Part shown: positions 1 to 8,315 of the stretch, in pieces | Position numbering within the stretch: the first letter of the stretch is position 1 | Layout of the letters: every line of letters begins with the position of its first letter | Assembly: GCA_023511675.1 (NCBI GenBank) | Contig: JAIMBC010000008.1 | Coordinates: 1 to 47,563, forward strand | Direction of reading: 5' to 3' | Origin: Pirellulales bacterium | GTDB taxonomy: Bacteria; Planctomycetota; Planctomycetia; Pirellulales; JAIMBC01 | Length of the DNA: 47,563 nt | Notes under the pieces: model-generated | The model's input: only the letters and a program-made list of their open reading frames with translations | Told to the model about the DNA's origin: nothing | Database searches by the model: none | Translations under genes and position numbers: made by a program

Positions 1-1
1 A

Positions 2-172
2 GCCCGCAAAGAGCGCTTGCTGTATACCATCGTGGCCTTCAACTTTACGTTCTTCGGCTGGGTGATCGTCGTTAGCACGATGTTTACCAACGTCGGCCTG
101 TTCACCAAATGGGCCCCGGCCGCCGTGCTGGCGCTCGCTGCGGCCGGCCTGGTCTGGTGGCTGAAAAGCTGA
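2..172 (+). CDS. C-terminal fragment of an integral membrane protein
   Basis: The window opens inside this gene. Frame 2 reads without a stop for 56 residues and ends at a TGA. The visible part is hydrophobic, with two likely membrane segments (around TIVAFNFTFFGWVIVVS and WAPAAVLALAAAGLVWW) joined by a short polar loop, and it ends in LKS. The ORF track omits it because no start codon lies in the window. The family cannot be named from this tail; a permease or other polytopic inner-membrane protein would fit. It converges on the histidine kinase gene across 286 bp in which I see no other gene. Confidence 0.6.
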   Translation, partial: ARKERLLYTIVAFNFTFFGWVIVVSTMFTNVGLFTKWAPAAVLALAAAGLVWWLKS

Positions 173-458
173 CCCACGCCTCGGCGCCCTCCTCCGCCAT
201 TCCATCGCGCTGCTTGATGGCACCGCCGGATCGTGCCTCAGCATGGCACCTTCACAATGGCGCGCCACGATCGCGCCGCACCGTCGCCCCTGTGGCGTGC
301 CGCAAGCTGCCTTGCCCTGCGCCGTCTCCGCAACCGGGGGCCGCCGGCGCAGGCTGCTCACGCAAGCCGGCCTGTTGACGCCCCGTCTCCGCACGCGGAG
401 GACCGTTGCTCGCAGCGCCGGCCTGCCGCGTGGCAAGCGCTCCTGCCTAGGCCGTCGC

Positions 459-1913
459 TCACGCCTGCGGCGGCTCAGCCGGCAGCCAGAATGTCACGCG
501 CGTGCCGCCCCCTGCTCGCGAGGCGATCCCGATGCCGCCGCCCAGCAACTGCGCAATCCGCCAGCACTTGGACAGCCCCATGCCCAGTCCCCGCCCGGCG
601 GCGCGGCCCGAGTAGAAGGGATCGAAGGCATGCCGGCGCACCTCGGGTGCCAGCCCCGGCCCATTGTCGCTGATCGAGATCTTCAGCCACCTGCCGGCGC
701 CTGGCGGCCCCTCCTGCGGGCAGGCTGATACGGCCCCGTCCGCGGGCACCTCCACCACCGCCGCTGCTACCTCGACGTGCCCGCCCGGCGGCACCGCCTG
801 CAAGGCATTCTCCACTGCCGCACGCAAGGCCACACCCAACTGCACGCCATCTGTTCGAATGCACAGATCGCCTGGGGGGCGCATCTCCACCGTGGCGCCG
901 CAACTGGCAGCCGTGGCGGCGACCTCTTGACGCACCTGCTGCAACACCTCGGCAATCTGGCAGGTGGCAAAGCTCGGCAGGGGCGGGCGCGCGAATAACA
1001 TCAGATCGGCGATCATCTCGTGAATGCGCAAGGCCTGCGCGTGGATCAGGGCCAACTCGCGGCGCCGCTCAGGATTACCTTCGCTACGCAAGGCGAGCTG
1101 GGCCCGGCCGGAGATTACCGCCAGTGGATTGTTGATCTCGTGCCCCGCCCCCGCCGCAAACTCCGCCAACGCGGCCAACTTCTCCTCTTCCACAAGCTGC
1201 GCCAGCCGAGCTTCCAGCTCCGCCAGCCGCCGCAGCCTGGCCGCCACCTGCGGCAACAACTTGACCGCCGTGCGGTCCTCCCCCAGCCAGCGGCACGCAT
1301 GCACGTCGCCAGCCGACGGCAGATCCGCCCCCATGCAGTGCCGCACATGCACTGCCACACGGTCCTGCGCGGTGTGCAAGCCTGTCAGCCTCTCCGCCAC
1401 AGATAGCGGCAGCCATGCCTCCCACTGGCCATCTGGCCCCAGACCCGCGGCGCTCAGCCACTGCGGCGCCACATGCACCAGAGACAGCAAGCGGCCGGCA
1501 TCTGCCTCCTCTGCCGTCCATTCGCCAGCGCCCTCTCCGAAGCGTGCCGCCGCGGCCAAGGCCCTGGATGCTAGCCGGGCAAAGGCAGTCCTTGCCTCCG
1601 CTGTGGTATCGGCACCGCCGGCATGCCAATCACCCCCCTCGTCCGACCAGTTCAGCCGGTAGCGTGCCTCCGCAAGCCAACGTGCCAGCGCCTGGAGACC
1701 CTCGAAGGCTGCCTGTGCTGTGCCTGCGGGCGACTGCGCAGCGTGCACCAGGCACCAGATGGCAAGCCCTGGGCACGCTGAGAGGGCCGCTGCCGCATGT
1801 GTCTCGGCTTGCGCCGGCGCCAGCAGCACATCCAGCAACAGGGCAGCCGCCCGATCCGCCGCTGGCAGGCGCAAACAGCAACCCTCGCGCGTTACGCAGG
1901 GCAGCAGCCACAT
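459..1913 (-). CDS. Soluble sensor histidine kinase
   Basis: This is a cytosolic histidine kinase that should autophosphorylate and pass phosphate to a receiver. The numbering here is for the 496-residue ORF. The N-terminal 230 residues are Ala-rich with no membrane segment, and I do not recognise a family in them. A short helix (about 235-260) leads into the HisKA H-box with His270 (GHEINNPLAV). The ATPase domain follows, with the N-box (VENALQA), G1 (DNGPGL), F-box (FDPFYSG) and G2 (GRGLGMGLS). It lies 33-69 bp downstream of the response-regulator gene on the same strand, so the two are very likely co-transcribed. The track starts it at a TTG (1949). I prefer the ATG at 1913, which has GAGG seven bases upstream. 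What it senses is unknown. Confidence 0.9.
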   Translation of the reverse strand: MWLLPCVTREGCCLRLPAADRAAALLLDVLLAPAQAETHAAAALSACPGLAIWCLVHAAQSPAGTAQAAFEGLQALARWLAEARYRLNWSDEGGDWHAGGADTTAEARTAFARLASRALAAAARFGEGAGEWTAEEADAGRLLSLVHVAPQWLSAAGLGPDGQWEAWLPLSVAERLTGLHTAQDRVAVHVRHCMGADLPSAGDVHACRWLGEDRTAVKLLPQVAARLRRLAELEARLAQLVEEEKLAALAEFAAGAGHEINNPLAVISGRAQLALRSEGNPERRRELALIHAQALRIHEMIADLMLFARPPLPSFATCQIAEVLQQVRQEVAATAASCGATVEMRPPGDLCIRTDGVQLGVALRAAVENALQAVPPGGHVEVAAAVVEVPADGAVSACPQEGPPGAGRWLKISISDNGPGLAPEVRRHAFDPFYSGRAAGRGLGMGLSKCWRIAQLLGGGIGIASRAGGGTRVTFWLPAEPPQA

Positions 1914-1982
1914 CTGCCGGCCTCGCTTGGGCCCATGGCGCCGAGCCAAACGCCCCTGCTACGCGCAGAGGTACAGCTCACG

Positions 1983-2564
1983 CTAACGAGACGCCGCCAC
2001 TTCCATGTCCAGCAGGTGGCAGATCCGCTCCACCAGCTTCTCCACCTCAAATGGCTTGTGCAGGAAGTCGTTGGCGCCCGCGTTGCGCAGCTCTTGCACC
2101 TTCTCCTCCTCAACCATGCCCGAGATGCAGATGATCTTCACCTCGTCCATGCTCGAGTCGTTGCGCACCCGCTGGCACACCTCGCGCCCGTTGATGTCTG
2201 GCAGCATCACGTCCAGCACAATCAGATCGGGCCGATACTCCTTGACCAGCATGCCGGCATCGAACCCGTTGTTGGCCTTGCGGATCTCGAAGCGGCCATC
2301 GCGTTCGAGCACGTCGGTGATCAATTCGACCAACTCCTCGTCGTCGTCGACGATCAGCACCTTCCGCTTGCCGCTCTCCAAGGCATCGGTGGGAATGCCG
2401 TTGTCGCGCATGAAGTTGAACAACTGGTCCCGCGGAATGCGGCGGAATCGGCTCCCAGGCACGCGGAAGCCCTTCAATTGTCCCGAGTCAAAGCAGCGAA
2501 TGATGGTCTGCTGACTCACCTTGCAGATCTTGGCAGCCTCGCCGGTCGTGAACACAGTTTTCAT
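1983..2564 (-). CDS. Response regulator with excisionase-type HTH and receiver domain
   Basis: The protein has 193 residues. Residues 1-60 form a MerR/excisionase-like helix-turn-helix (TTGEAAKICKVSQQTIIRCF, then a wing with FRVPGSRFRRI). Residues 67-190 form a CheY-like receiver with acidic residues 73-75 (VDDDEE), phospho-acceptor Asp118 (IVLDVMLP) and Lys170 (HKPF). The DNA-binding domain comes before the receiver, the reverse of OmpR or NarL regulators; I know this arrangement mainly from planctomycetes and related bacteria. The ATG is preceded by AAGGTGG nine bases upstream, which fixes the start. The cognate kinase follows directly, so this is the first gene of a two-component operon. 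A strong promoter-like site lies about 440 nt upstream. Its targets are unknown. Confidence 0.9.
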   Translation of the reverse strand: MKTVFTTGEAAKICKVSQQTIIRCFDSGQLKGFRVPGSRFRRIPRDQLFNFMRDNGIPTDALESGKRKVLIVDDDEELVELITDVLERDGRFEIRKANNGFDAGMLVKEYRPDLIVLDVMLPDINGREVCQRVRNDSSMDEVKIICISGMVEEEKVQELRNAGANDFLHKPFEVEKLVERICHLLDMEVAASR

Positions 2565-3006
2565 AACTGCTTACCACCTTTTTTCCCGTCCCGATTGGGC
2601 CGGCTCTGGCAGAGCACCTCGCGCCTCCCGGTCCTGCGTGCACGCACACGCCAAACCGCCACCTGTGCAGTGGCTGAAAGCTTGCTCGATGCCCCGCATC
2701 CTCCGTGTTACGCTCCCTGGACTGAAGTCCACACTCTCTTCGCCCCTAAAACTTTCTGGTACCCCTATGCCCCGGCATGGCAGCCAGTTCGGCTGAAGCT
2801 AACTCGCTCCCCCTAACAGGCCCATGAACGAGGCCGTACGCAGATTCCTTCTGTTAGAAGCAACTCCTCCCAAGTGTTTCAAAACCCTTACACTGCCTTT
2901 ACACATCTGTGGCTGTAACACTCGCAAAACCTGCGGTTGCCGGGTACTCTGCATTCAGCAGCTTTCTCCAGCCCTACCAGGCTTGCCGAGTTTGCCACTT
3001 GACGGA

Positions 3007-3034
3007 ATTATACCTATCCTCCAAAGCCAGTCAA
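3007..3034 (-). promoter_or_regulatory. Near-consensus sigma-70 promoter far upstream of the response regulator
   Basis: On the minus strand TTGACT is followed after 16 bases by TATAAT (5/6 and 6/6 matches to the consensus). Transcription would start near 3000. The response-regulator ATG is at 2564, which leaves a leader of about 435 nt, or a separate small transcript. I see no convincing ORF in that stretch. Confidence 0.55.
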
Positions 3035-3348
3035 TATCGGTTTTATCGACGCAAGTGAAATAAACGTAACATCTTACGACAATCATGGCAAAATGGGATG
3101 TTTGCGCCACGGCCTTCACCTGCGCTTCGAGTTCTGCCTTACAAAGCCAGCCCAGCAACCCAAAGGCTCCTGTTCAGAGCAAACGTAGCCGTCCGGCGGC
3201 ACGGTAGCTCGCACCAGACGGCCCAAGGGCGGCAGTGCGGCGGGCCAGCGCCAAAACTTGGCCTTGCGGCCGACCGCGCGCCCCCGAGAAGTGGGCAGAC
3301 GCGCCTGCACGTGCCAAACGCTAGCGGGCAGCTCTCAGCATCGCGGTG

Positions 3349-3389
3349 CTTGGGCACACTTCTCGGCCGGGCGCAGGGGTGTGCCCAAG
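3349..3389. repeat. Perfect 11-bp inverted repeat
   Basis: CTTGGGCACAC and its exact reverse complement GTGTGCCCAAG are separated by 19 bases. It would form a strong hairpin in RNA from either strand, or serve as a wide operator. No T-tract follows on either strand, so a classical intrinsic terminator is unlikely. Confidence 0.6.
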
Positions 3390-4000
3390 GTGCCAACATG
3401 CCCAAAGCACGCCGGCGCATGCACCCGATGCCCACGCCCCTTTCCGCGGGCGGAGGCTCTTGGTGCCAAATCGGGCGTAGCGGCCCCCAAGTGGGGCGCC
3501 TGCCCCCCTTCTCTCGCGGCCCTGATGGCGAACGGTGCCTTCGCGTTTGGTCCGGCAGGCCGCTGTGCAAAGCACCTTTTTCTCTGCACGGCTTTCTTTT
3601 GCTCGGCAGCGTGGGCCTGCACGGCGGCGTGACCCGCACGGCACACTGGCTGTGCCTGACGTACCGTGGGCGAGAGGGGCCGGATACCGGGTAGGACGCC
3701 GTGACCAGGCTTCCAAGAGACGGCGTACCGTGCCAGTCTTGGCGTGGGGCGCACGTGGTCGCTGGAGATAGGTACGGTGGCTGGCGATTGGCAGGATTGC
3801 TGGGGTTGGCGCGGCGGCCTGTTTCAGGCCGTGCTTTGCTTGCCGTGGGGGCTAAGCGGTCGTGGCGTGGGGTCGCGATCAGCGATGGTGGTGGGCCATC
3901 GTGGCGAGCGATCCCGCTCATCGGTGGGGGCGAGTGTTTGTGGGGGGAGCGTCAGGCATGGCTGCCTCCATCCAGGCGTCCCTCGGCGACGGGATGGGCG

Positions 4001-5818
4001 TTAGCGGCCTTCCAGGTGCAGGCGGACCAGCGCCAGATCGGCCGGAGTGATGCCGCTAATCCGACCGGCCTGGGCCAGCGTCTGGGGTTGCACGCGACAG
4101 AGCTTTTCACGTGCCTCGGCCCGCAAATGGCGGATGGCCGCATAATCGAAGCCAGGCGGAATGCGCAACTCTGCCAGCCTGCGTGCCCGCTCCACCTCGA
4201 CCTCTTGCCGTGCGATGTACCCGGCATACTTGGCATCGTACACCACCTGCTCAACGGCCTCGGGCGGCACGCTGGCCAGCGGAGGATGTCTGGCCACCAC
4301 ATCTTGCCAGGTGGTCTCCGACCGGCTCAGCAGCTTCAGCAGGCTGCCTTCGGGCCCTCGCAGTTCGGAGAGGATGGCCTGGGCCGATTCGATGTGTGCC
4401 CGCTTCTGGAGAAAGGCGTTCCAGCGCACGTCGTCCACCAGACCGCAGACGCGTCCGATGGGCGTCAGGCGGCGGTCGGCATTGTCATGCCGCAACAGCA
4501 GCCGGTATTCCGCCCTGCTGGTGAACATGCGATAGGGTTCGTCGACGCCACGGGTTACCAGATCGTCGATGAGCACGCCGATGTAGGCCTGGCTGCGATC
4601 GAACACCAGCGGCGCCCGGCCGAGGCAAGCCAGGGCCGCATTGGCGCCCGCCAGCAGTCCCTGTGCCGCGGCCTCTTCATAACCCGTGGTACCGTTGATC
4701 TGGCCGGCCAGATACAGGCCAGCCACGCGCTTTGTCTCCAGCGTGGGCCAGAGCTGCTGGGGCGGCGCGTAATCGTACTCCACGGCATAGCCGTAACGCA
4801 TGATGTGGGCGCGCTCCAGCCCGGGAATCAGCCGCAACATGCCTTCTTGCACGTCTCGCGGCAAACTGGTGGAGATGCCGTTGACGTACATCTCCTGGGT
4901 CTGGCGGCCTTCTGGCTCGATGAAGAGCTGGTGCCGTTCTTTCTCTGCGAAGCGCACCACCTTGTCTTCGATCGACGGGCAGTAGCGCGGGCCGCGGCTT
5001 TGAATCTGGCCGGAATACATGGGTGCCCGGTGCAGGTTCGCCCGGATCAGCTCGTGCACGGCGGGATTCGTGTAGGCGATCCAGCACAGCACCTGCGGCG
5101 TCTCGATGGCAGGCGTGAGAAACGAGAAAGGCTGGGGTACGTCGTCGCCGGCCAGTGGTTCGAGGCGGCTGAAGTCGATGGTGCGGCCGTGCAACCGTGG
5201 GGGAGTACCCGTCTTGAAGCGGGCCAGTTCGAAGCCGTGCCGGACCAGCGCGCTGCTGATGCCGGAACTGGTCCCTTCGCCGGCGCGGCCACCAGGGGTC
5301 TTCTGTTCGCCGGTGTGCATCAGGGCCTGGAGGAAGGTGCCGGTGGTGAGGATCACGGCGCGTGCCTGATAGACCTCGCCGCCTCGCACGCAGACGCCCC
5401 GCACGCGAGCAGGCGGCCCCGGCTCGACGAGCAGGTCTTCGACGGCCTCTTGCGTGAGCACAAGGCCCGGCTGCTCTTCCAGCAGCCGCTTGATTTCTTG
5501 CTGGTAGGCGCGCTTATCGGCCTGTGCGCGCGGGCCGTGCATGGCAGGGCCCTTGCGGCGATTGAGCAGGCGGAACTGGATGCCCGTGGCATCGATGGCA
5601 CGGCCCATCAGGCCGCCGAGCGCATCGACCTCGCGGACGAGCTGGCCCTTGGCCACGCCGCCGATGGCCGGGTTGCAGCTCATCTGGCCGATGGTGTCGA
5701 GGCTGGTGGTCAGCAAGGCCGTCCGCGCGCCGAGGCGGGCCGCGGCGGCGGCCGCCTCTGCACCGGCATGGCCGCCTCCGACCACCAACACATCGAATTC
5801 GTAGGCGCTGCGACTCAT
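4001..5818 (-). CDS. mnmG: tRNA uridine-5-carboxymethylaminomethyl modification enzyme MnmG (GidA)
   Basis: MnmG is the FAD- and NADH-dependent partner of MnmE. Together they install the (carboxymethyl)aminomethyl group on wobble uridine 34 of certain tRNAs. The N-terminus has the dinucleotide-binding motif [15 protein letters not shown], followed by the family signature [23 protein letters not shown]. Other family stretches are [42 protein letters not shown] and [17 protein letters not shown]. About 605 residues is close to the usual length. The track starts it 13 codons earlier at a TTG (5857). I prefer the ATG at 5818, just ahead of [13 protein letters not shown]; neither start has a strong ribosome site. 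No mnmE is present here, and I see no DnaA-box cluster despite the frequent gidA-oriC link. It may be read through from the Rieske gene 195-235 bp upstream. Confidence 0.97.
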   Translation of the reverse strand: MSRSAYEFDVLVVGGGHAGAEAAAAAARLGARTALLTTSLDTIGQMSCNPAIGGVAKGQLVREVDALGGLMGRAIDATGIQFRLLNRRKGPAMHGPRAQADKRAYQQEIKRLLEEQPGLVLTQEAVEDLLVEPGPPARVRGVCVRGGEVYQARAVILTTGTFLQALMHTGEQKTPGGRAGEGTSSGISSALVRHGFELARFKTGTPPRLHGRTIDFSRLEPLAGDDVPQPFSFLTPAIETPQVLCWIAYTNPAVHELIRANLHRAPMYSGQIQSRGPRYCPSIEDKVVRFAEKERHQLFIEPEGRQTQEMYVNGISTSLPRDVQEGMLRLIPGLERAHIMRYGYAVEYDYAPPQQLWPTLETKRVAGLYLAGQINGTTGYEEAAAQGLLAGANAALACLGRAPLVFDRSQAYIGVLIDDLVTRGVDEPYRMFTSRAEYRLLLRHDNADRRLTPIGRVCGLVDDVRWNAFLQKRAHIESAQAILSELRGPEGSLLKLLSRSETTWQDVVARHPPLASVPPEAVEQVVYDAKYAGYIARQEVEVERARRLAELRIPPGFDYAAIRHLRAEAREKLCRVQPQTLAQAGRISGITPADLALVRLHLEGR

Positions 5819-6052
5819 GGGCAGATCAAGCGACAAGGGATCAGCAGGCGTCTGCAAGATCGTGCGGCTATCCCTTGCATTCTCGCCGGAGATGCCCGCA
5901 TTTCAATGCTCGCGGCAGGTGGAGGTCGGCATGCTGGCGCTCTGCAAGGCGCGGTGGCCGCTTGTAGCCGCCGTTCGTTCGCACATCCAACTTGTCGGAA
6001 CTCTCCGAGGCGCAGGGCCCAACCTGCGTTGTGGAGCCTCGGCGACGGGTTG

Positions 6053-6394
6053 CTAAGCCGGCTCGGGCCTGGGGCGGGGCTGACGCGGCGTCACGCGCAC
6101 CTGAATCTCGTCGTTCACGACTCGTACCTCGAAGCGATCGATCTTCAGTCGCGGGTTATCGCACCAGGTGCCATCCGTGACGCGGAACCGCCACGCATGC
6201 CAGGGACAGGTGACGACACCGCCTTCCACGTACCCTGCGCCGAGCGAGGCGCCCATATGGGGGCAGGTGTCGTCGATGGCATAATACGCCCCGTCGCAGT
6301 GGAAGACGGCGACCATGCGGCCGCCCACCTCGAAACTGGCGCCTTGCTCGGGCGGGATGTCGCCGACCTTGGCCACGGTTACGAACTCGGACAT
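6053..6394 (-). CDS. Small Rieske [2Fe-2S] protein
   Basis: This is a one-domain Rieske ferredoxin of 113 residues. The cluster ligands are visible as C-P-H-M-G (Cys44, His46) and C-P-W-H (Cys63, His66), the two boxes that bind a 2Fe-2S cluster. There is no signal peptide or membrane helix, so it should be a soluble cytosolic electron carrier or the small subunit of a reductase or oxygenase, like the NirD or dioxygenase-ferredoxin type. The C-terminus is Pro/Arg-rich. The track starts it ten codons earlier; I choose the ATG at 6394 because MSEFVTVAKVGDI matches how such proteins begin. It has no oxygenase or reductase partner nearby. It lies upstream of mnmG on the same strand. Confidence 0.9.
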   Translation of the reverse strand: MSEFVTVAKVGDIPPEQGASFEVGGRMVAVFHCDGAYYAIDDTCPHMGASLGAGYVEGGVVTCPWHAWRFRVTDGTWCDNPRLKIDRFEVRVVNDEIQVRVTPRQPRPRPEPA

Positions 6395-6415
6395 GTAGAG
6401 GACTCTGCTTGAGGC

Positions 6416-6463
6416 ATGTTCCAACGCAGCGGATGGTATACCAATGTTCCAGCCGCAGCGATG
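6416..6463. repeat. Imperfect direct repeat flanking GGTATACC, upstream of the Rieske gene
   Basis: Two copies of ATGTTCCA(A/G)-CGCAGCG-ATG (6416-6435 and 6444-6463) lie 28 bp apart, on either side of the palindrome GGTATACC (6434-6441). The block sits 22-70 bp upstream of the Rieske start, where a promoter and operator would be expected. The operator role is inference. Confidence 0.35.
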
Positions 6464-7173
6464 AGATTAGGCCGCAAGATGCGTCTCTGGCAAGAGAGAG
6501 GGGGGCGCAGGCCGAGCACTGCCTCCGCGCACGCCGCGAATAGCCCACGGCCGCTTCATGGCAGGTGAGCGTGGCACGAAACGCTGGCCCCTACGGATTC
6601 GGTGCGTTCTTTCCGGGATAATAAGTCTGTACCCCTGCCATCGTTCAGCGGGCCCTCGCACGCTGGCTCCCAGGTGGGAAGAGGCAACACGCCCCCATGT
6701 CTGAGCCAACGATTCTTGGTCGCTCGGCCCGGTGTGTAAAGTGGCAAGAGAAGGACGGGGCACCTTCTCCCCTGACCAAGGGAAGAGGAATGGAGGAGAG
6801 GCCATCGCCTGCTGTACGCCCCGGCAAGTCCCCACGGGCACAGCGGGCATTGCAACCGGAAGTCGCCGGCGGGGATCCCACGCTACGGGAACAGGGGGGC
6901 GGGAGGCCCACGCTCCCAGCAGCGAGGGCTGTGCTGCCGTGAGGCGGCGGTCTCGCCAAGGGCTGGCCCCGCCTTCTCAGCAGCGAGGGCTGTGCTATCG
7001 ACAGCCAGGCTCACCTTGCCCTGTGGGACGGTGCTGGCCGGACCCTAGCCGTCGCCGCCTCAAGTCGAGTGGCCGCTGCCGGGCCGAGTGCCCGTGGAGG
7101 CCGGGACAGGTTGGCGGGGCAGGCGAAGGTGTGCGGTCCTCGCGGTAGGGTCGAGGGGGCGCCATGCACCAGG
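6464..7173. other. Gene-free divergent region between the Rieske and metallo-hydrolase genes
   Basis: About 0.7 kb lies between the minus-strand Rieske gene and the plus-strand metallo-hydrolase. The ORFs here have random-looking compositions. The only structure I see is a 19-bp exact direct repeat at 6917/6978 and a promoter just beyond the right end. Confidence 0.5.
6917..6996. repeat. Exact 19-bp direct repeat, 61 bp apart
   Basis: CAGCAGCGAGGGCTGTGCT occurs at 6917-6935 and again at 6978-6996. The flanks to the left are also alike (GGCCCACGCTCC versus GGCCCCGCCTTCT), so the original unit was probably about 30 bp. I find only two copies. Confidence 0.55.
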
Positions 7174-7201
7174 TTGCCCCTCACTGCCGAGGGCGTACAA
7201 T
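7174..7201 (+). promoter_or_regulatory. Promoter of the metallo-hydrolase gene
   Basis: TTGCCC (7174-7179) and TACAAT (7196-7201) are 16 bases apart. Transcription would start near 7208, giving a short leader that contains GAGG before the GTG at 7225. This supports the downstream start of the gene over the track's start at 7069. Confidence 0.5.
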
Positions 7202-7224
7202 GCCGCCAAACACGCGAGGCATCT

Positions 7225-8031
7225 GTGGCTCGTTCTCCACGCACCATCGATCTCAGCGGGCAGTTGTTGTTCTTGGGCACGGGTACATCGGTAGGCGTGC
7301 CGGTGATCGGCTGCGACTGTGCTACGTGCAGCAGCACGGATGTGCGCAATCAGCGCACGCGCTGCGCGGTGGTGCTGGGGCTGCCGCAGGGACATCTGCT
7401 GATCGACACGCCGCCGGATTTGCGCTGGCAACTTCTGCGCGAGGGAGTGGGCATTGTGCACGCCGTGCTCTATACGCACGCACATGCCGACCACCTTTAC
7501 GGCCTGGACGACCTGCGCATGTTCTCCTACTACCTGAACAAGCGGGTGCCGCTGTGCTGCGAAGATTGGGTCGAGGCGCGGATCCGCCAGGCGTTCGACT
7601 ACGCCTGTGCTGCCGATGAGGAGCCGTTCCATGCCGGCGGGATTCCGCTGGTGGAGTTTCGTCGCATCGATACCGCACCTTTCGAGCTGCTGGGAGCGCG
7701 GGTGGTTCCGATCCGCCTCGGGCACGGAAAAGGGTGCGTGCTGGGCTTCCGTGTGGGCAACGTGGCCTATTGCACCGATACGAACCATATCCCGCCTGAA
7801 AGCTGGCCGCTGCTGGAAGGGCTGGACGTGCTGATTCTCGACGCCCTGCGCGACCGGCCGCATCCCACGCACTTCAGTTTGCCAGAAGCCATCGAGGTGG
7901 CCCGCAAACTGGCGCCGCGGCGCACGCTGTTCACGCATATTGGGCATGAACTCGAACACGGCTCCGCCATGGCCCGCCTGCCTGCCGGCATGGAGCTGGC
8001 CTACGACGGGCTGCGGGTGCCCCTGAGCTGA
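7225..8031 (+). CDS. MBL-fold metallo-hydrolase, PhnP-like
   Basis: This is a metallo-beta-lactamase-fold phosphodiesterase of 268 residues. The metal-binding motif THAHADH is at residues 84-90, with later ligands in RLGHGKG, YCTDTN and THIGHE. The N-terminal LGTGTSVGVPVIGCDCATCSS, with its cysteine pair, is the opening typical of PhnP and its relatives. PhnP hydrolyses 5-phosphoribosyl 1,2-cyclic phosphate in the C-P lyase pathway. No phn genes are present here, so the substrate may differ; relatives act on other cyclic phosphodiesters. The start is the GTG at 7225, with GAGG five bases upstream and a promoter just before it. The track's 52-codon upstream extension has no domain character. 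Confidence 0.85.
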   Translation: MARSPRTIDLSGQLLFLGTGTSVGVPVIGCDCATCSSTDVRNQRTRCAVVLGLPQGHLLIDTPPDLRWQLLREGVGIVHAVLYTHAHADHLYGLDDLRMFSYYLNKRVPLCCEDWVEARIRQAFDYACAADEEPFHAGGIPLVEFRRIDTAPFELLGARVVPIRLGHGKGCVLGFRVGNVAYCTDTNHIPPESWPLLEGLDVLILDALRDRPHPTHFSLPEAIEVARKLAPRRTLFTHIGHELEHGSAMARLPAGMELAYDGLRVPLS

Positions 8032-8163
8032 GGCGCCTGTTGCGATTGCCGCGGCAGACGGTTGTTGCGACGGTGCCAGTGTGGGAAGGGGAGTTGGCCG
8101 CGTGCGTGCTGTACCGGTGAAGGGTGCTTGGCCGGGGATTACAGCGTGCGACTGGAGATGTGT

Positions 8164-8169
8164 TACAAT
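8164..8169 (+). promoter_or_regulatory. Possible -10 box upstream of the pyrophosphorylase gene
   Basis: TACAAT lies 147 bases before the pyrophosphorylase ATG. The same hexamer serves as -10 in the metallo-hydrolase promoter. The upstream -35 candidate, TTACAG at 8139, is weak with a 19-base spacer. Confidence 0.3.
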
Positions 8170-8315
8170 CGGCCAGCAAATGTGCGGCCTCGTCCACCCT
8201 CCTGCGCGTAGGCGGCGAAGCGCTTCCCGATCCGGTTGCCACGCCTGCCCAAGGCGTTCGCTTTGAGGCGTGCCTTTGCTGCCCCCGCATGGCTCTAAAG
8301 CGGAAGGCGCCCCTC

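Larger units (their letters stand above)
2565..4000. other. 1.4 kb intergenic region without a convincing gene
   Basis: None of the ORFs here looks like a protein: their compositions are Arg/Pro/Ala/Gly-rich in every frame, and none shows a domain. The part from 2820 to 3090 is clearly more AT-rich than its surroundings and carries a promoter-like site on the minus strand. The rest (3100-4000) is GC-rich and holds an 11-bp inverted repeat at 3349-3389. It separates the two-component operon from the end of mnmG. Confidence 0.6.

Noticed and set aside
3139-3921. 260-codon minus-strand ORF in the 2.6-4.0 kb gap
   Set aside because: Arg/Pro-rich, no domain, no ribosome site, and several overlapping frames of similar quality. 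Most likely noncoding.
3701-6412. 903-codon plus-strand ORF
   Set aside because: It is the antisense shadow of mnmG and the Rieske gene, whose protein motifs are unmistakable. High GC removes stops from the opposite strand.
7069-7224. Upstream extension of the PhnP-like protein
   Set aside because: No domain character, and a promoter plus ribosome site place the start at the GTG at 7225.
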